Positions 59,794-64,000 of a stretch of DNA of 64,000 nucleotides are shown piece after piece. This DNA is from Varanus komodoensis (Eukaryota; Chordata; Lepidosauria; Squamata; Varanidae). The stretch covers positions 123,749-187,748 of the forward strand of contig NW_025335523.1 in NCBI RefSeq assembly GCF_004798865.1. The letters are read 5' to 3'. A program made the position numbers and the translations under genes. Every line of letters begins with the position of its first letter. Positions within the stretch are counted from its first letter, which is position 1. The notes below the pieces were generated by a model. It was not told the DNA's origin. It worked only from the letters and a program-made list of their open reading frames with translations, and ran no database searches.

Positions 59794-60024
59794 GGAGTCT
59801 TGTGGCTCCTTAAAGACCAACAAATATATACTGGCACAAGCTTTCATGGACGCAACTCACTTCATCAGATGCAAACTAGCAGATTTCCACAAGCTGGTAT
59901 TGGCTTAGGGCAGGGTATAGATGTAAACTGTGATGGCAGATGAAATCAAAATGTGGCACACAAGTTTCCATGAAAGTTCATGTCAGAATACATTTGCCAG
60001 TCTTTAAGGTGACACGGGACTCTT
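59794..60024. mobile_element. Inverted-repeat miniature DNA element, family unnamed
   Basis: The left arm (gagtcttgtggctccttaaa, cacaagctttcatggac) and the right arm (tccatgaaagttcatgtcag, tctttaaggtgacacgggac) are inverted repeats about 55 bp long. The text cacttcatcagatgcaaact in the loop side is shared with a very widespread tetrapod repeat. Class not certain. Confidence 0.6.
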
Positions 60025-62514
60025 TGCTACTCCAGAAAATGTGTTTTAATTGATCAAGACTACATGCAAGCCATTTTCTCTCAGCCTCAGTTACTTCTTT
60101 GCTTCCAAAATGAGACTCTTTAAACTTACTTCAGTGAATTTGAAGGATTCTGCTGTAAGAATGAGTGAGAATACCTACTGCATCAGCAGGAGGGCCTGCC
60201 ACACTGTTTGCAACAGTGATCCGCCAGCCATAAGTCTCAGGAAAGCCCATCAGTAAGGCAGCTGCCATTCCTGTAGTAATTCACATCTAGAGCTATGCTG
60301 CATCCATGTCACAGCTAATAACTCTCAATAGAATCATCCTCTTTGAAGTTGCATAACCCTCTTTTAAAGCCGCATAAGAGTCCATTGCCCTATTTCATGA
60401 CAGCAAATTTCACATTTTAATGCTGTGTCAAACAGTACCTTGTTTCTGTACCGGCCTGTACAGCAACCTACCTCTTTCTACTATACTTCTTACAGATTTT
60501 ATAGATTCAAAGATAAAAACAGATTTTCACTTTTCAACCAGTTTCTAATATGCCCACTATAAATATGTTTTATTTCAGTACCAGCCACTGCAATCTCTCC
60601 CTCCCACCACCATTTTTGCTTTAAGGTTCCTGGCATTCTCATCATCTCTTTCTCTAATTGCTCTTTTTATGTGTGTTCTTTTCCCCACCCCATGATCGCA
60701 ATTTATTTCTGTATGCTCTCTGCCAAGTTTAACTATCAAAAAATTATCCTCATCTTTCCTTCATAGAAAGACAGAAGGGATGAAATGCATTTTGTTCATT
60801 AAAAAGGGCTGTGGAAATTATGATTACTTATTATGGAATAAACTGCAGATGCTCACATGAAACAGGAAGGCTTTTCTCTGATTACATTATGTAATGTTCC
60901 AGATGTCAGCGTCAGCTGTGAAGGTTTCGGCTTTGTGGTATTTGATGCTCAGGCAAGCATGCCAGCATCAAGCTATTCAAAAGGAATGGAACCAATGTAA
61001 GTGAAACCTGCATGCTGCAGGATGCTGACTCCAGGGAATGCACCGTGTCTTCGATGGCATCCCAGCCAGCATCACTGATTGTAATGGATCCTCATCCATG
61101 GACATGCACTATGTTTTCATTAATGGGTAGCAATGCTAACAGGGGGAGCTGGCTGGCTTTTTAGAAAACGAAGAAGCAGAATAGTGGCTATACATCCTGT
61201 CTCGTATCCTGGGCTCTAGAAAGGCTAGAGAACTGCAAGCAAGCTGGGAGACTGGAGAGAATGGCTTATCCCTGAGGGGTCGATGGAGCTTGCCTCCCTC
61301 CTCCTGCAGACATCCATAAGCATGGGTGAAGTTTGGAATGGTGGTGCTCCCCCCATGCCATGTCTTTCTTTTTCTGCCCTCCTATATGTTCCATTATGCA
61401 TTGTGGGACAGCACAGGTGCAGAAATAGACATGTGTGGTTTAGCGTGATAGCCGAACAGTAGCTCACTATCCAAGTCCAGAAAAAAGAATGGGAATGCTC
61501 CAGGAGAGGCCTTGTGGGAGGGTGACATTTGTAAAGCACGCACTAACTACTGTGCACGAAGAGTCACAGTCCCGCGATACATGCCTTGTAGAGTGGTCAG
61601 AGTCAAGGATTTGCAGTCACAGACAGACAGCAAGAAGTGCTCCACGAGGCAGGCCACTTGCATGGACACCAAAGGCCTAAGAGGGCCTGGTGCCTCATAG
61701 CTGGGCTTTCCAGAAAGTCAGCCTCACTGCCCCTTCCAAGTCTGTCCTCTGCCGTTTACGGTGCTGCTCCTCTCAGCTGAGCGCGATGGAATCCCAACCC
61801 CAGAGCTGATATACCAACTTCCTCTGGTTGGGCCTCACCTGCCCATCTTGGGGTGTGTTTTTGTGGAACCAGAGACCAGAATGAGGCAGGTGTGCGTGGA
61901 ATGAGGTGCTGCAGCCAGTCCCTGAAGGAAGCCACTTCAGCATGGAGGAATCTGGTCATGCCTCTGCATTGCATTTTTTCAGTCATTCCTGTTAAGAAGT
62001 AATTGCAGCCTGATTTAAAAAGGAAGTAAAAATCTAGGACTTTCTCATGGCTGGGTTTGGGCAGTAGCATGTCCACCAAGAAACAAAAGGTAGCAGCAAC
62101 AACTGCTACATGAATCTTGACAGTATGTTTTTCTGAGCTTTTAAACATTTTAAAACTTACCTTTACAATGTACAATACTTTGCTTTTACCTTACCTTTGC
62201 TTTACCTTACAATAAAGGACTGCTGTTACTAAACCCATAGTGCAATTTATTGAGGATGAGAATGTGGTGTGTGTGTGAGAGAGAGGCAGAGGGAAAACCT
62301 GCCATTTTTAGCCCTTGTGGAAGATCCAGGTGTGCCTCTTCTCATCTCTCTCTTACTGTTGGTCTTGGAGCGGAGACAGTGTAACACACAGCCCCCACAG
62401 TGTTTTCTAATCTACTGTAGAAATAAAGCACCGATTGTGCAATGCCTTTAGAGCAGAAACTACCGGTGTGTTGCAAGCTGAGCAGGGCACCTCACCCCCC
62501 CATCCCAATATTAA

Positions 62515-62600
<86 letters not shown>

Positions 62601-63450
62601 TTCCTTTAAAGGAAAAATATGCAGCTTCAAAATAATATTGCTGTAGTTTGACATTCAAGCCATGCAAAAGTTGTATTGCTGGCTGTTGTGGAAGAATGGC
62701 TAACAATGTGAAACGTGAAAATAATGCCCTGGGTTCTCTAGAAGTTTAAAACCACATGACATATACCAATTTTTTCTTCTGATGTTTTCTTCTTCTGCCT
62801 ACAGCCTCTTTCCCCAGCCTGGTTCCTTCAGAGATTTTAGACTTCAGCTCCAGTCACGGTGCTCAAGGGTTGGGAATACTAGGTTTCCAGTTTGAAACTT
62901 CTGGATGACTTCTGCTTGGGAAAGGCTGAGCTGGAGAGGGCTCACCAATGTTTCTAGCAGAAACCATTCTGGAACTAATGTAGTGAAGTTGTCAATATTG
63001 CAAAGTGCAGTGATGCCATGAAACGCACAAGATAATAGTCCTATACTAGATGTACTGTTTTGCGTAGCGGGCATTTTTCTCTTGCTGTTTTTTTTCTTTT
63101 TAGTCCTTGCTTCAAATTCAAATAAATTTAGTGATCATACTGCTTCTTGAATGTAACACTCTTCTGCATTAGTGCTGTTCAGTTTTCAGTATCTTCTACT
63201 TTTCTGTGTAGGCTTCTGTACACAGGTGTGTTGTGGTGCCTATCTATGCCTGTTAGGACCAAAAACTTCTCTGTCGCTTTGACTCCCACTGGAAAAATTC
63301 CTCTGGGTACCCAAGTTCTCATCTCAGTGGAAGCTCAACAAAGGTCCACAAAGTTTAACCTTCTGCCTCAAAATTCTTCCAGAATCAGCCAACGTTATTC
63401 TGTGCCGGAGCTTTCAGATTCCCAGCTAGCAAAATGAAATAACAACACAT
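60025..63450. other. Intergenic DNA, no gene seen
   Basis: Nothing beyond simple repeats recognised. Open frames here are short, overlap on both strands and have no domain or exon features. Confidence 0.5.
62515..62597. repeat. Compound (CA)n(GA)n microsatellite
   Basis: About 18 CA units followed directly by about 23 GA units, without interruption. Translated frames across it are low-complexity artefacts. Confidence 0.95.
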
Positions 63451-63452
63451 TA

Positions 63453-63663
63453 CCATGGGTGGCCAAACTGAGGCTTGGGAGCTGCATGCGGCTCTTTGAG
63501 TTTATTTTGCAGCTTGTGGCTTGCTGCTCGCTGCCCACAGCCACTGACCACAGGTGCCCACTTGCTGCCCGCAGCCACCGCCTGTGGGTGCCCACTTGCA
63601 GCTATCAAACATCTGCACTTCCCCCGTGTGGCTCTTCCAATGAGCAAGTCTGGCCACCCCAGG
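63453..63663. mobile_element. Possible hAT-like miniature element
   Basis: Left end catgggtggccaaactg and right end tctggccaccccagg are approximate inverted repeats, and agctgcatgcggctctttg resembles the subterminal part of Charlie-like elements. No clear flanking duplication. Confidence 0.45.
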
Positions 63664-64000
63664 AATATTTCTGAACCTGTCTCCATTTCCAAAGTTGCTC
63701 CGACTTCCTGAATTACCCATTGCTCTGGTAGCCATCTATTTGCTAGGCAAATGGAGGAGATGAGGGCACCCACAGTTTTCTAAATCTGCCTTTCATTCTG
63801 ACATGGAAGCAAGAAAACAAGACTCTCTTGTCAGAAACTTGCACATCTGTTCCACATTTCTGCAGCTTCTGTGGTTAAGAGAGCAGCTATGGTGGCTACA
63901 ACAGCCAAACATCTCCAGCCTTCTGGACTTCATGTTCCCCTCCCTCCCTGGAACATCAGCGACATGTGACTCTCCGTTTATTTTGCATTCCTTTTCAAGA

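Noticed and set aside
62435-62706. Open frames across the (CA)n(GA)n run
   Set aside because: Pure dinucleotide repeats are open in several frames; the peptides are serine/leucine or arginine/glutamate repeats.
1-64000. CRISPR arrays, operons, phage or other microbial systems
   Set aside because: The window is plainly vertebrate: spliced gene, LINEs, SINEs, LTRs and microsatellites; no regularly spaced repeats or bacterial gene layout.

Overview
The window holds vertebrate nuclear DNA, most likely from a squamate reptile and probably a lizard. The gene is an ordinary vertebrate multi-exon gene with GT-AG introns. The repeats combine Bov-B, CR1 and L2 LINEs, Sauria-type SINEs, a tRNA-headed SINE, a 5S-headed SINE and hAT miniature elements, a mixture typical of lizards. 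The species assignment is inference; no database was available.

Positions 59-46300 on the minus strand contain one protein-coding gene, LY75 (DEC-205/CD205), an endocytic C-type-lectin receptor of the mannose-receptor family. I mapped 27 consecutive coding exons, from the ATG at 46300 inside a CpG island down to the start of the eighth lectin domain, where the window ends. Every junction keeps frame. Together they give 1285 residues with no internal stop: signal peptide, cysteine-rich (ricin-like) domain, fibronectin type II domain, CTLD1 to CTLD7 and the beginning of CTLD8. About eight more exons (rest of CTLD8, CTLD9-10, transmembrane segment, tail) should lie left of position 1. Intron 3 needs a GC-AG splice pair.

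The introns carry old repeats. Two solo LTRs (7409-7816 and 23869-24465) have 5-bp target duplications and both lie in the gene's own transcriptional sense. There are also a DIRS-like relic (about 8215-9000), several SINEs, CR1 and L2 fragments, a hAT miniature element at 16433-16646, and at least seven copies of an ~80-bp near-palindromic repeat. Two insertions crowd splice sites: a SINE ends about 15 nt past the exon 19 donor, and a solo LTR ends about 50 nt before exon 21.

From 46301 to 64000, upstream of LY75, no gene was recognised. The notable structure is a nested LINE complex at 48848-52905: a Bov-B insertion whose 5' half is inverted (twin priming), interrupted by a 2.7-kb CR1 with a 15-bp target duplication, itself interrupted by an L2-type tail. 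Farther right lie two clear hAT elements (56054-56451 and 57330-58167), a possible third, other inverted-repeat elements and a compound microsatellite. I saw no sign of a new biological system; the interest lies in splice-site details and transposon architecture.
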